DNA of 64,000 nucleotides, taken from contig CP014609.1 of the NCBI GenBank assembly GCA_001586195.1, positions 1,710,001 through 1,774,000 of the forward strand. Direction: 5' to 3'. Source of the stretch: Solibacillus silvestris (GTDB lineage Bacteria; Bacillota; Bacilli; Bacillales_A; Planococcaceae). The notes under the pieces were generated by a model that saw nothing but the letters and a program-made list of their open reading frames with translations, was not told the DNA's origin and did not search any database. The translations under genes were made by a program, and so were the position numbers. The stretch's first letter is position 1; each line of letters opens with the position of its first letter. Positions 34,336 to 43,645 of the stretch are shown one piece after another.

Positions 34336-36129
34336 TTAAATCATTTTTGCGATCTGCAATGTTTTATATAATACTTTTGCCATTTGCGAACGTGTCAGTT
34401 TTCCATTCGGGTCAAATTGGCCGTTTTTCTTACCACCAAAAATTCCAAACTCATAAGCTGTTGCTACAAAATAACGGTCAGACGTAGATAGCTGTTTAAA
34501 ATCAGTAAATGGGATTTTTTTATAATCAGGATCTGAAATTTGGACCCCCGCATATTGCAGCATCCGTATTGATAAAACAGCTGCTTCCTGCCGTGTGACA
34601 ACTTTCCCTGCATTGAAATAGTTACTATTTGGATGCTCAAGTATACCGGTTTCCAACAGTGCCACTATAGAAGTTTCATACCATTTTCCACTGATATCTA
34701 GATACGTGGAACTTTCGTTTGTCGTAATATTCATCGAACGGGCAATCATTGCCGCATATTGCCCCAAAGTTACTTGCGTATTCGGTTTGTAATATCCGTT
34801 TTCTACCCCACTAACGATTTTACGTTTCGCTAACTGTTCAATTTCATATTGATGCCCATCGGCATGAATATCAAAAAATTGCACTCGACTATTTACAACT
34901 TTAAATTGTGCGGATGTTTTTGTTTTTATTATATTTTTATTTGCAATTTTTCTGTATGGCGTTGCTATATACTCCCCATCGTTATCTAGACGAACAATGG
35001 TAGTTGAAGAAGGCAATCCCTTTACTTCTATATCAATATAGGAAGAAAATTCGAAGTTTTCATCATACATACTTGCAGTAAACAGTATAGAATCTTCATT
35101 AATTTCTTCAATTGTCATTGTCACAATATCATTATTATTTGTTTTTGGCACCGCAACATAAGGGATTGTAAGTGTAATAGTATCCGATACAGCTATTTTT
35201 GTGTTCGTATACTGATTCATTTCTGTAACCGGCATTACTACCGTATACAATTGTCCTTTTTTTGAAACTTCTATGTTTGTCGGATAATCGGTTGGCTTTT
35301 CCATTTCATCAATATAATAAGGATCCCACCCATATGAAGTGTTGCGTTGTACTTCTTCGATATAAAGTAAATCTCGATAATTGGCTACATAGTTTTGCTG
35401 TAAGATCGTCAAACCGTTGTATTTAGCACGCACGGATGCTACTTCGTCCATTGAAGAGCTTGTCGACAGTTTGGAAATTTCATTTATTACTTGTTGTGCG
35501 ACTGAACGATTGTTTGCTGGTGATATATACGTTTCGTACTCACGCTTTTTCTCACTCATTAGTGGTGTGAGCAACATTCGAAAATCATATGGCAATAATT
35601 GATACGCCTTCATGGCAGTTTCATAACTGTAAATATAACTGCTGTCCAGTACGGATAATTTTTCAAAATCAAGTTGTACTGCTTTCATTTTTGCTATGTT
35701 TTCCAAATAATTTTGAAGCTGTAAGTATAAATAATTTGGGATTATCGCTTGCTGTGATGTCGTCAGAGAATGGTAATAACGATTCGCTTCCTCAATATCA
35801 CGCAAAAAAGTACTGTTTCGTGCAGAAATGGCAGCCATTTTATCCGAGAACGTCTTCAGATAAGTTTGTTGGTTATCAGTACTTCCTAAATAATAAAATA
35901 GTGTTGTCGAATTACGAACATTACTTTGCTGATATGTCGATAATGAATAATATGCATTTTTTGCCTCTATTAAATAATATTCGTATGTAGTGCTAAATGG
36001 ATTAATCTGATCGATGAGGTTTTCCACATTTTCAACCTGCCAGTCATTTGCAGCATTGATGCATGCAGGTGCAGTTATGATGACAGCTGGAGTTGTAAAG
36101 AGAGCCAAGTATAATGTTGTTTTTTTCAT
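34336..36129 (-). CDS. S-layer-homology (SLH) domain surface protein
   Basis: A 597-residue secreted protein: signal peptide (residues 1-26, ending INA), a long helical region (about 30-270, with repeated QQ...Y motifs), a beta-rich region (about 275-425) and three C-terminal SLH repeats. The repeats include FFDIHADGHQYEIEQLAKR, YLDISGKWYETSIVALLETG and FTDFKQLSTSDRYFVATAYE, each followed by a xxLTRxQMAxxL-type helix. SLH repeats bind pyruvylated cell-wall polymer, so it is anchored in the wall. The helical N-terminal part has no known family I can name. AGGAAGG before the ATG. Confidence 0.93.
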   Translation of the reverse strand: MKKTTLYLALFTTPAVIITAPACINAANDWQVENVENLIDQINPFSTTYEYYLIEAKNAYYSLSTYQQSNVRNSTTLFYYLGSTDNQQTYLKTFSDKMAAISARNSTFLRDIEEANRYYHSLTTSQQAIIPNYLYLQLQNYLENIAKMKAVQLDFEKLSVLDSSYIYSYETAMKAYQLLPYDFRMLLTPLMSEKKREYETYISPANNRSVAQQVINEISKLSTSSSMDEVASVRAKYNGLTILQQNYVANYRDLLYIEEVQRNTSYGWDPYYIDEMEKPTDYPTNIEVSKKGQLYTVVMPVTEMNQYTNTKIAVSDTITLTIPYVAVPKTNNNDIVTMTIEEINEDSILFTASMYDENFEFSSYIDIEVKGLPSSTTIVRLDNDGEYIATPYRKIANKNIIKTKTSAQFKVVNSRVQFFDIHADGHQYEIEQLAKRKIVSGVENGYYKPNTQVTLGQYAAMIARSMNITTNESSTYLDISGKWYETSIVALLETGILEHPNSNYFNAGKVVTRQEAAVLSIRMLQYAGVQISDPDYKKIPFTDFKQLSTSDRYFVATAYEFGIFGGKKNGQFDPNGKLTRSQMAKVLYKTLQIAKMI

Positions 36130-36233
36130 ACGTTTAAACTACCTTCCTATTGTAAACTGTTACAATCAGTTTAGCACAAATTACCTAGTCATTGTATATT
36201 TTTCCATTTTTTAATAAATACTCTCATTCCTGT

Positions 36234-36871
36234 CCTGGTGAATTTATCCCACTTGTGGAAGAAAACCATATGATCAATGGAATTACCGATTGGGTGATTG
36301 AAAAGGTGTGCCAATATCTTAAAGAATGCAAAAAAAACGGATTGCCATCATCCCCATTGCAATTAATGTCCCCCCTATCCGATTTATGAAAAAAGGATTG
36401 TTTCAACATGTGAAAACACAGTTGGAACATTACGGCATTGATCCGTTCTATTTGGAATTCGAAATTACAGAAGATACATTGCTGAATATAGAATCGAGTG
36501 TGTATTCAACGATTCAAAGCTTAAAAGACCTCGGGATTCGAATCGCGGTTGACGATTTTGGTACTGGCTATGCATCTTTAGCTTCGATTCGAAAGTTTAA
36601 ACCGAATAAAATTAAAATCGATAAAATATTTATTGATAATATTAATAATGAGGACAAAGTAGATAACGGTATTATTTGTGCTACATTGAATTTAGCAAAA
36701 TCGTTGGAGATGAATGTTGTCGCTGAAGGTGTGGAAGAGTTTGAACAGCTTAAATTCCTCAAGAAGAATGACTGCGATGTAATTCAAGGCTATCTTTTTT
36801 CCAAACCCGTTAATAAGGAAATGTTTGAACACATCATGAAAGCAGGTTATTTATCACCGCAAGTTTCATAA
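36234..36871 (+). pseudogene. Truncated, frameshifted EAL-domain (c-di-GMP phosphodiesterase) gene
   Basis: The sequence starts in mid-domain at PGEFIPLVEEN (36234), lacking all N-terminal sensory/GGDEF parts and the EAL motif itself. After about 38 codons the frame breaks near 36344-36350: frame 1 reads KNGLPSSP, and the matching frame continues as IIPIAINVPP from the next phase. The rest is intact: FEITED, VDDFGTGYAS, KIDKIFI, AEGVEE and QGYLFSKP. A single-base loss explains the break. Without the EAL glutamate it cannot hydrolyse c-di-GMP. Confidence 0.85.
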
Positions 36872-36898
36872 TCTTTAGTTCCATCCATTAAAACAAAT

Positions 36899-36936
36899 AA
36901 ACCGAAGCAACTTTTAATAGCTGCTTCGGTTTTTTA
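36899..36936. terminator. Terminator between EAL remnant and peptide-binding protein gene
   Basis: ACCGAAGCA pairs with TGCTTCGGT (12-nt loop), followed by TTTTTT on the plus strand. On the minus strand the run is TTTAT, so it may serve both sides. Confidence 0.8.
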
Positions 36937-36941
36937 TGATC

Positions 36942-38756
36942 TTATTTTGACTCGTTATATGCTTTTAAGAATTCTTTAACTTTTTTGCTGTCTGCTTCCA
37001 GTTTTAAACCAGTGTCAATTAAAGGTGAAACTGTTGATACAGCTGGTTTTTTCTTACCTTGGTAGTAGCTGATGAACTCATCTTGATTGATCGAGTGAAG
37101 GACTGCTTTACGTAAGTCTGCAGATTTTGCTGTTTCACGACCGCTTGTATTGAACAATAAGTACGATACTGCGTTGCTGTCGGCTGTTTTTAATTGTAAG
37201 TTTTCATCGCCTTCAACTACATCTGTTTTCGTTTCAGGAACTGATTGTAATACGTGGATTTCACCATTACGCAATGCTGATAGTGCACTGTCATTATCCT
37301 GGATGAAACGAACGCTGATGTTTTCAATTTTCGGTTCATTTTCAGTTCCTGCCTGGTATGCAGGGTTTTTCACGAATGTTGCTTCATAGTCATTTTTCTT
37401 CACTAAAATGTACGGACCTGATGCTGCTAAATGGTTTGCATAGCTTGCGCCTTCCGTTACAGTCGATTGATCACCGTATGCGATATCCGTGTTCGGGTCA
37501 TAGCTTGCTACATCAAATGTGTTCACTGCAGTTACTGCCGCTTCAGATACAATTCCGCCAGATTGGTGCGCTAAGTAGTTTAATACTTGCGGGAATGGAT
37601 TTGGCGTTGTTAGTTTTACAACTTGGTATTTCCCTGCTGCATTGTCTACATCTATTTCATCTGTCACAACTTCAGAAATTGCTGCAGGCAGTTCATCTGA
37701 TAATTCTTCTAAAACAGACTTGCCATCTGCTGTTTTCACTGATTCCAATGAAGTAATATCCGATACGATTTCAACTGTATCTATATTTTCATGGATTGAA
37801 TATGTGCGGTGATCCGGAACTGATGTTTCGTCTTTTGCACGGTTTAATGAGAATACAACATCTTCTGCTGAAACTAAATCCCCTGTATCGACTGCTTTTT
37901 CGCCTTCCACTTTTGCGAAGTTAATATCATCGCGCAGCACGAAATAATACTCTTCATTGTTTTCGGCTACTGCGTGGTCATAAGAAAGTGAGCCTTCTGA
38001 TACGACTTCATCTGTATCTGATAAGTTTACTAAACGAACATACATATTTGTGTTTAATGTATTAATCGAGCCATCGTTTGCTTTAACTGGATCAAGGGAT
38101 GTTAATGAAGCCAATGCTTGGTGAAGGACCAACGTTTCTGAAGCATTTTTCCCTTCATCATTGAATGAAATTGTTTCCCATGCTTGAGCACGTGATTTTG
38201 GCAGCCGTACTGTGTCAGGATTTACTTCTGCTTTATAAATACCTTGGAACTTTTGAGAAATATATAATGGTGCAATATAGGCATTGTCGAATACTAAAGC
38301 TTGTTCCAGCTCTTTATATTTTTCCTTTGCTTCATCACCTGTTAGCGTACTCGCTTCATCGATTAATTTGTCGACTGTTTCATCTGAAGTACGGCTGTAG
38401 TCCCCGCCAGTTTTGAATAATCCGCGTACTGCATAGTCAGGGTTACCTGTTACAGTCGTCCAGCTTGAAATGGCAATGTCAAAGTTGCCCGCATCTTGCT
38501 GTGCTGTGAATGAACCGTAATCCGGTTGGATATTCAGTTTCACATCGAAACCGTTCTTCACTAACTGGTCACGTACGATGTTCATGTCCTGCTCAGAAGA
38601 AGCCATACCAAGTAATTCGATGACCGGCTTTGCCCCAGCCGTTTCAGTAGTTGCTGAATCATTTTCTTTTACATCCGATTTTGTTTCGACACAGCCTGCT
38701 AATGCTACTGCTGCCACTGTTGCTGTTGATGCTAACGTAAATAATTTTTTATTCAT
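36942..38756 (-). CDS. Peptide-type ABC substrate-binding lipoprotein with permuted lobes
   Basis: A 604-residue lipoprotein (lipobox ALAGC, Cys 22) of the SBP_bac_5 (OppA/DppA) class. The order of parts is unusual. Residues about 45-198 read like the C-terminal lobe of normal family members (FDIAISSWTTVTGNPDY, YSRTSDETVDKLIDEA, then AYIAPLY). Residues about 207-604 hold the normal N-terminal part (LVLHQALASLTSLDPVKAND, SAEDVVFSLNRAKD) and finish at LRKAVLHSINQDEF, where canonical proteins enter the C-lobe. A GGAGGA site six bases before ATG at 38756 sets the start. It supplies substrate to the two permeases encoded next to it. Confidence 0.88.
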   Translation of the reverse strand: MNKKLFTLASTATVAAVALAGCVETKSDVKENDSATTETAGAKPVIELLGMASSEQDMNIVRDQLVKNGFDVKLNIQPDYGSFTAQQDAGNFDIAISSWTTVTGNPDYAVRGLFKTGGDYSRTSDETVDKLIDEASTLTGDEAKEKYKELEQALVFDNAYIAPLYISQKFQGIYKAEVNPDTVRLPKSRAQAWETISFNDEGKNASETLVLHQALASLTSLDPVKANDGSINTLNTNMYVRLVNLSDTDEVVSEGSLSYDHAVAENNEEYYFVLRDDINFAKVEGEKAVDTGDLVSAEDVVFSLNRAKDETSVPDHRTYSIHENIDTVEIVSDITSLESVKTADGKSVLEELSDELPAAISEVVTDEIDVDNAAGKYQVVKLTTPNPFPQVLNYLAHQSGGIVSEAAVTAVNTFDVASYDPNTDIAYGDQSTVTEGASYANHLAASGPYILVKKNDYEATFVKNPAYQAGTENEPKIENISVRFIQDNDSALSALRNGEIHVLQSVPETKTDVVEGDENLQLKTADSNAVSYLLFNTSGRETAKSADLRKAVLHSINQDEFISYYQGKKKPAVSTVSPLIDTGLKLEADSKKVKEFLKAYNESK

Positions 38757-38776
38757 GAAAAATTCCTCCAAAAAAG

Positions 38777-40273
38777 TTAATTAGATTTTGGGTCCAGTGC
38801 GTCACGAAGTCCATCGCCGAAAAAGTTAAACGATAAAACAAGCATCATAATACATAGTCCCGGGAAAATCGCTAAATATGAATGTGACTCTAAATAAGTA
38901 CTTCCAACTTTTAAGATATTTCCCCACTCCGGTATATGCGGTTCAATACCTAACCCGAGGAAACTTAAACTACTAGTTGAAATAACGGCTCCTCCGATTG
39001 TTAATGTTGCTTTTACAATCATCGGTGCTAACGCATTAGGGACGATATGCCTAAAAATAATCGAGCGGTCATTTGCCCCTAATGCGCGGGCGGATTCCAC
39101 AAATTCATAGTTTGAAATTTGAAGTACATTTGCCCGCATTGTCCTCGCATAGGTCGGAATTGCCCCTACACTTAATGCGATAATCAAGTTGGTCGTATTT
39201 GCGCCAAATGCGGCAATAATCGCAATCGCCAACAGAATACCAGGAATTGCATATAAAATATCCAATGCACGCATAATAATATTGTCTGTATTTTTTCCGT
39301 AATAGCCTGAAATCGCACCGAGCGCCCCGCCTATGATTGCCGGTATTATCGTTGCACAAAAACCAACAATTAATGAAATTTGCGCACCGAATACAATGCG
39401 GGAAAATAAATCCCGGCCAAAATTATCGGTACCTAACGGATATTCAAGTGTCGGTGTTTGCAGCAATACCGCATAATTGTTTTCAACTGCAAAGTCATAA
39501 TCAAAGGTCCATGAGCTGACAACCGATAAACTGAACATGAAAACGATGAAAAACAGGCCAAAAACCGCCATCGTATTACGTAATATTTTATTCCACGTTT
39601 TTTGCCATTTCTCCACAGCGGACGGATCTGAATTCCGCGCTTTGCGAATTAGTGTAATGCCTAGCAACAGCGAGAAAAAATTGCCTGTCACTGTTGGAAT
39701 AAGCAGTACAATTCCAAGCGGCAGCATCCATTTAGGCGCTGTATCAACCGTGACAAACTTCGCAATTAACACAGCTGTTGCTAAATACAGCAATGCTAGT
39801 AAGATAAATCCGCCCATAGCAAGAACAAAAGTATCGACTACATATGGTTTGAACAAATTTAATCCTGAAATCAAGATAATGAATATTTGTGTCAAAAATG
39901 CATAAACAGCAAAAGTATATTCTGCCGTTTTGTTTTTCGTTGCGAGCATAAAGCCGAATCCAGCAGCAAATACATTCCCGACGAAAATGGTTAAAATCAA
40001 TGGGATACCGAGAAGTCGTGTACGCTTTGTCAGTTCTCGGTGCTCCGCTAAATCCTTTTTAATAAGCAGTGATATGAGCCATACGTATATTGTTGTACCA
40101 ATATAAATCGCAAAAAATGCAAGTACATAAGGCCGCCATACACCTTCTGAAAAATTAAAACTATAAAGTAAAAACAGCAATGAAAAAATCGCAGAAAAAG
40201 CAATGGTAAACTGTGCATTTACATACTCTTGTGTTATTTTCAACAGCAGTTTTACGTCTGATATAAATTTCAC
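38777..40273 (-). CDS. Peptide-type ABC permease (DppC class) with N-terminal membrane extension
   Basis: A 498-residue permease. Residues about 222-498 are canonical DppC/OppC: a first helix at 232-252, LGTDNFGRDLFSRIVFGAQISL, the EAA coupling loop ESARALGANDRSIIFRHIVPNALAP, and the SFLGLGIEPHIPEWG C-terminus. About 220 residues precede this with roughly six hydrophobic helices (20-38, 47-70, 88-110, 120-140, 147-172, 183-208) that I do not recognise. The normal length is about 300. GTG at 40273 follows AGGAGAGGG. It lies 15 bases after the DppB-class gene. Confidence 0.9.
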   Translation of the reverse strand: MKFISDVKLLLKITQEYVNAQFTIAFSAIFSLLFLLYSFNFSEGVWRPYVLAFFAIYIGTTIYVWLISLLIKKDLAEHRELTKRTRLLGIPLILTIFVGNVFAAGFGFMLATKNKTAEYTFAVYAFLTQIFIILISGLNLFKPYVVDTFVLAMGGFILLALLYLATAVLIAKFVTVDTAPKWMLPLGIVLLIPTVTGNFFSLLLGITLIRKARNSDPSAVEKWQKTWNKILRNTMAVFGLFFIVFMFSLSVVSSWTFDYDFAVENNYAVLLQTPTLEYPLGTDNFGRDLFSRIVFGAQISLIVGFCATIIPAIIGGALGAISGYYGKNTDNIIMRALDILYAIPGILLAIAIIAAFGANTTNLIIALSVGAIPTYARTMRANVLQISNYEFVESARALGANDRSIIFRHIVPNALAPMIVKATLTIGGAVISTSSLSFLGLGIEPHIPEWGNILKVGSTYLESHSYLAIFPGLCIMMLVLSFNFFGDGLRDALDPKSN

Positions 40274-40287
40274 GTCGTTACCCTCTC

Positions 40288-41685
40288 CTAAGATTTTTTC
40301 ATTTTCGAACGAATTCTTGGGTCAAAGAAAGCGTATAAAATATCGATCAGCATATTCACAATGGAAATGGTGATCGCAATATAAACAACCCCACCCAAAA
40401 TTGCCGGGATATCCGGAATAAATTGCTTGTCGACAATATAACTTCCAATACCGCTAATATTAAATACTTTCTCTGTTACTGCAGCACCGCCAAGCATTCC
40501 GCCAAACAGCAGGCCAATAACTGTAATAATCGGAATCATCGCATTACGGATCGCGTGCTTAGTAATTACTTTTCGTTCACTTAACCCTTTTGCTTTTGCT
40601 GTAATAATATAATCTTCATGGATTACTTCGAGCATACTGGACCTTGTCATACGCGCAATTGATGCTGTTATTGATGTTCCAAGTACAACGATCGGCAGAA
40701 CGAGCGACATCCAGTTGCTCGGATTATACGTTGCCGGGAACCATTTTAATTCCAGCGAGAATGTCAGAATAAAAATCAGCCCTTGCCAGAAACTTGGAAT
40801 GGATAGTCCGATTAATGCGATTAGCATAAATACATAATCAATAAATGAATTCGGACGCACTGCAGAAACTATACCGACCGGAATCGCTATAGCAATCGCC
40901 ATCAGTAATGAGAACATTGCGATTTCAAGTGTTACAGGAAATTTGTTTAATATGCTTTGTGTGACATCTTCTTTCCCTGCAAAAGATGTTCCTAAATCAA
41001 ATGTAAACAGACCTGACAGTGAATGCCAAAGCTGTACTAAGTAGGGCTGGTCCAACCCGTATAGCTTATTAAAGTTCTCGACTTGTGCAGGAGTTGCCTC
41101 TACCCCCAGCAAATTACGGGCAGGGTCAAACGGTGAAATATACAAAATCGTAAACACAAGCGTTGCTACCCCAATGATAACGAACACACTTTGTAATAAG
41201 CGCTCAAAAATAAAGCGAGTAAATGGATTACTCGTAATGAGTAGTAAAGCATACATCAAAATACCAGGAATTATTGTAATCAGTAAAAAGTTCGGACGTT
41301 CTAATAGTGTACTAAAATAATTTTTGTAGGAGTTTTCCACTACTCCATTTGCCTCAAGCCTTTTTTCTATTTCTCGCTCCAATTTTTGCTGGGCAAGCGC
41401 TTTCGCAGCTTGAATAATAGTTTGCTCATCGACCTTTCGATTGAAAAACTGAGCTTTCGTCCGCTCTTCTACTTCATATTGCCTATGCCACTCGAATACT
41501 TTCTCGTCTTCTATTATTTGTCTCTTCACATTCATAGCCTTTTCCGCATACGTTGATTTAGATCGATTCACTAAATAGAGCGGAACTGTGAAAATGTGTA
41601 CGAGCAGGCCGAGCAATACAAAAGCAAAATAATAACTCTTTTTCGAAGCATTTTTTTGAAAGCTTTCAAAAAATAAATGCTGCAT
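40288..41685 (-). CDS. Peptide-type ABC permease (DppB class) with N-terminal extension
   Basis: A 465-residue permease. From about 155 it is canonical DppB/OppB: FERLLQSVFVIIGVATLVF, LGLDQPYLVQLWHSL-like segment, TRMTRSSMLEVIHEDYIITAKAKGL with EAA loop, and YAFFDPRI near the end. Residues 1-155 are extra: one helix (18-38), a long charged, probably coiled-coil stretch (41-128), and another helix (133-150). Typical length is 310-330. AAAGGAG lies 13 bases before the ATG, a long spacer. It is transcribed with the second permease and the binding protein, divergently from the ATPase. Confidence 0.9.
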   Translation of the reverse strand: MQHLFFESFQKNASKKSYYFAFVLLGLLVHIFTVPLYLVNRSKSTYAEKAMNVKRQIIEDEKVFEWHRQYEVEERTKAQFFNRKVDEQTIIQAAKALAQQKLEREIEKRLEANGVVENSYKNYFSTLLERPNFLLITIIPGILMYALLLITSNPFTRFIFERLLQSVFVIIGVATLVFTILYISPFDPARNLLGVEATPAQVENFNKLYGLDQPYLVQLWHSLSGLFTFDLGTSFAGKEDVTQSILNKFPVTLEIAMFSLLMAIAIAIPVGIVSAVRPNSFIDYVFMLIALIGLSIPSFWQGLIFILTFSLELKWFPATYNPSNWMSLVLPIVVLGTSITASIARMTRSSMLEVIHEDYIITAKAKGLSERKVITKHAIRNAMIPIITVIGLLFGGMLGGAAVTEKVFNISGIGSYIVDKQFIPDIPAILGGVVYIAITISIVNMLIDILYAFFDPRIRSKMKKS

Positions 41686-41852
41686 GAAACAAAAGCAGCT
41701 CCTTTCTTACCAATTCTCTCCACCCTTAATGTGTAAAGAATTTTCAAACTTTAAATATTGTATAATTCCTACCTGTATAGTAATGTATTATGTAGAACGA
41801 ACATTCAGAAGTCAATGAAATTATTTTATTTTTATTAAAGGATGAGCATGTT

Positions 41853-43589
41853 ATGAGTAAAAAGTTGCTTCAAGTAAAGGATTTACGTGTATCTTTTATA
41901 ACTGGCGAGCAAGAATTCGAAGCCGTTAAAGGCGTAAATTTTCATGTAAATGAGGGTGAAACAGTCGGAATTGTAGGAGAATCCGGTAGCGGAAAAAGTG
42001 TAACGGCCCGTTCAATTATGCGTTTACTTCCCTCTCCTCCTTCTTTCTTAAAAGATGGAACGATTGAATTCCAAGGGAAAAATCTAATTACACAAACGGA
42101 AAACCAAATGGAAGCGATTCGCGGAAAAGACATTAGTATGATTTTCCAGGATCCGATGACCTCTACGAACCCAACTATTCGTATTGGTGACCAAATTGCA
42201 GAAGGTATAATGAAACATCAAGGGCTCTCGAAAAAGGAAGCACATTTAAAAACAATTGAACTATTAAAATTAGTAGGAATAAAAAATAGTGAAGAACGTT
42301 ATAATCAGTACCCTCATGAATTTAGCGGCGGGATGCGACAACGAGTTATGATTGCCATGGCTTTAGCATGTAACCCTTCCCTTCTTATTGCCGATGAACC
42401 GACAACAGCGCTTGACGTAACAATCCAAGCACAGATTTTATCATTGATGAAGGATATGCAGCAGCGATTTGGTACATCTATTATATTGATTACACATGAT
42501 TTAGGTGTCGTAGCGGGTATGTGTGATCGTGTCGTTGTTATGAAGGAAGGCGAGGTCGTCGAACAAGGTACTACGGAAGAGATTTTTGCCAATCCGCAGC
42601 ATCCTTATACGAAACGACTGTTGAACGCTTTGCCGAAGCTACATGAACCGAAACAGCCGAAAGAACTGCCTAATTTGTCGCCTGATTTGAATATTAATGT
42701 GCCGTTAGTCGAAGTTAAAAATATATCCAAACATTTTGAATTAGCAAAAGGCAATGTATTAAAAGCGGTGAATGATTTATCATTTCAGATTTATCCGGGT
42801 GAAACATTAGGGCTTGTTGGTGAATCAGGTTCCGGCAAATCGACAACCGGCCGTACATTGTTGCAGCTGCACGAGCCAACAGACGGTGAAGTACTTTATA
42901 AAGGCGTACCGGTTAGTCGCTTAACGAAAAATGAGCTGAAAAGTATGCGTCGTCATATGCAAATTATTTTCCAGGATCCTTATTCAAGTTTAAATCCGCG
43001 AAAAAAAATATTGGATATTATCGGAGAAGCACTGGATGTTCATAAACTGTCCCCTTCCAAGGAAGCACGCCGGGCACGGGTAGAAGAATTATTGGAGCTC
43101 GTCGGTTTAAAAAAAGAACATGCGCTTCGTTATCCGCATGAGTTCAGCGGCGGTCAGCGTCAGCGTATCGGAATTGCACGGGCACTTGCTGTGGAACCTC
43201 AATTCATCGTTTGTGATGAGCCGTTATCCGCGCTTGATGTGTCCATTCAAAAGCAAGTCGTTGATTTATTGAAGGATTTGCAGCAGCGATTAGGATTAAC
43301 ATATTTGTTTATTGCACATGACCTGTCGATGGTGAAACATATTAGTGACCGAGTAGCTGTTATGTATGGCGGAAAAATTGTTGAGCTGGCAGAAAGTGAA
43401 GAGCTGTATGCCAATCCGCAGCATCCTTATACGAAAATGCTGCTCGATTCGATACCGATTCCGGACCCGGCAATTGAAAAACAGAAAAAACGTCGTGTTA
43501 TGACCGACGTAGAACTGGCAGCGAATCGATTTGATGTAGAGAACACTGAACTTACCGAAGTTTCGAAAGGTCACTGGGTAGCTATATAA
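41853..43589 (+). CDS. Fused dual peptide ABC ATPase (DppD-DppF type)
   Basis: A 578-residue protein with two complete ATPase modules in one chain. Module 1 (about 1-270): GESGSGKS near residue 42, FSGGMRQR, LLIADEPTTALD, switch His. Module 2 (about 285-578): GESGSGKSTTGRT near 322, FSGGQRQRIGIARAL, CDEPLSALD. Each module ends with the oligopeptide-transporter signature NPQHPYT(K). This GsiA/YejF-like fusion replaces the separate DppD and DppF of most Gram-positive systems. It is divergent from the permease genes and should energise that transporter. Confidence 0.94.
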   Translation: MSKKLLQVKDLRVSFITGEQEFEAVKGVNFHVNEGETVGIVGESGSGKSVTARSIMRLLPSPPSFLKDGTIEFQGKNLITQTENQMEAIRGKDISMIFQDPMTSTNPTIRIGDQIAEGIMKHQGLSKKEAHLKTIELLKLVGIKNSEERYNQYPHEFSGGMRQRVMIAMALACNPSLLIADEPTTALDVTIQAQILSLMKDMQQRFGTSIILITHDLGVVAGMCDRVVVMKEGEVVEQGTTEEIFANPQHPYTKRLLNALPKLHEPKQPKELPNLSPDLNINVPLVEVKNISKHFELAKGNVLKAVNDLSFQIYPGETLGLVGESGSGKSTTGRTLLQLHEPTDGEVLYKGVPVSRLTKNELKSMRRHMQIIFQDPYSSLNPRKKILDIIGEALDVHKLSPSKEARRARVEELLELVGLKKEHALRYPHEFSGGQRQRIGIARALAVEPQFIVCDEPLSALDVSIQKQVVDLLKDLQQRLGLTYLFIAHDLSMVKHISDRVAVMYGGKIVELAESEELYANPQHPYTKMLLDSIPIPDPAIEKQKKRRVMTDVELAANRFDVENTELTEVSKGHWVAI

Positions 43590-43595
43590 ATATTA

Positions 43596-43628
43596 AAAAG
43601 ACTTCAAACATTCGATTTGAAGTCTTTT
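43596..43628. terminator. Bidirectional terminator after the dual ATPase gene
   Basis: AAAAGACTTCAAA pairs with TTTGAAGTCTTTT over a 7-nt loop. It stands between convergent genes (43589 and 43646). Confidence 0.9.
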
Positions 43629-43645
43629 GTTATTATACAAAGTGC

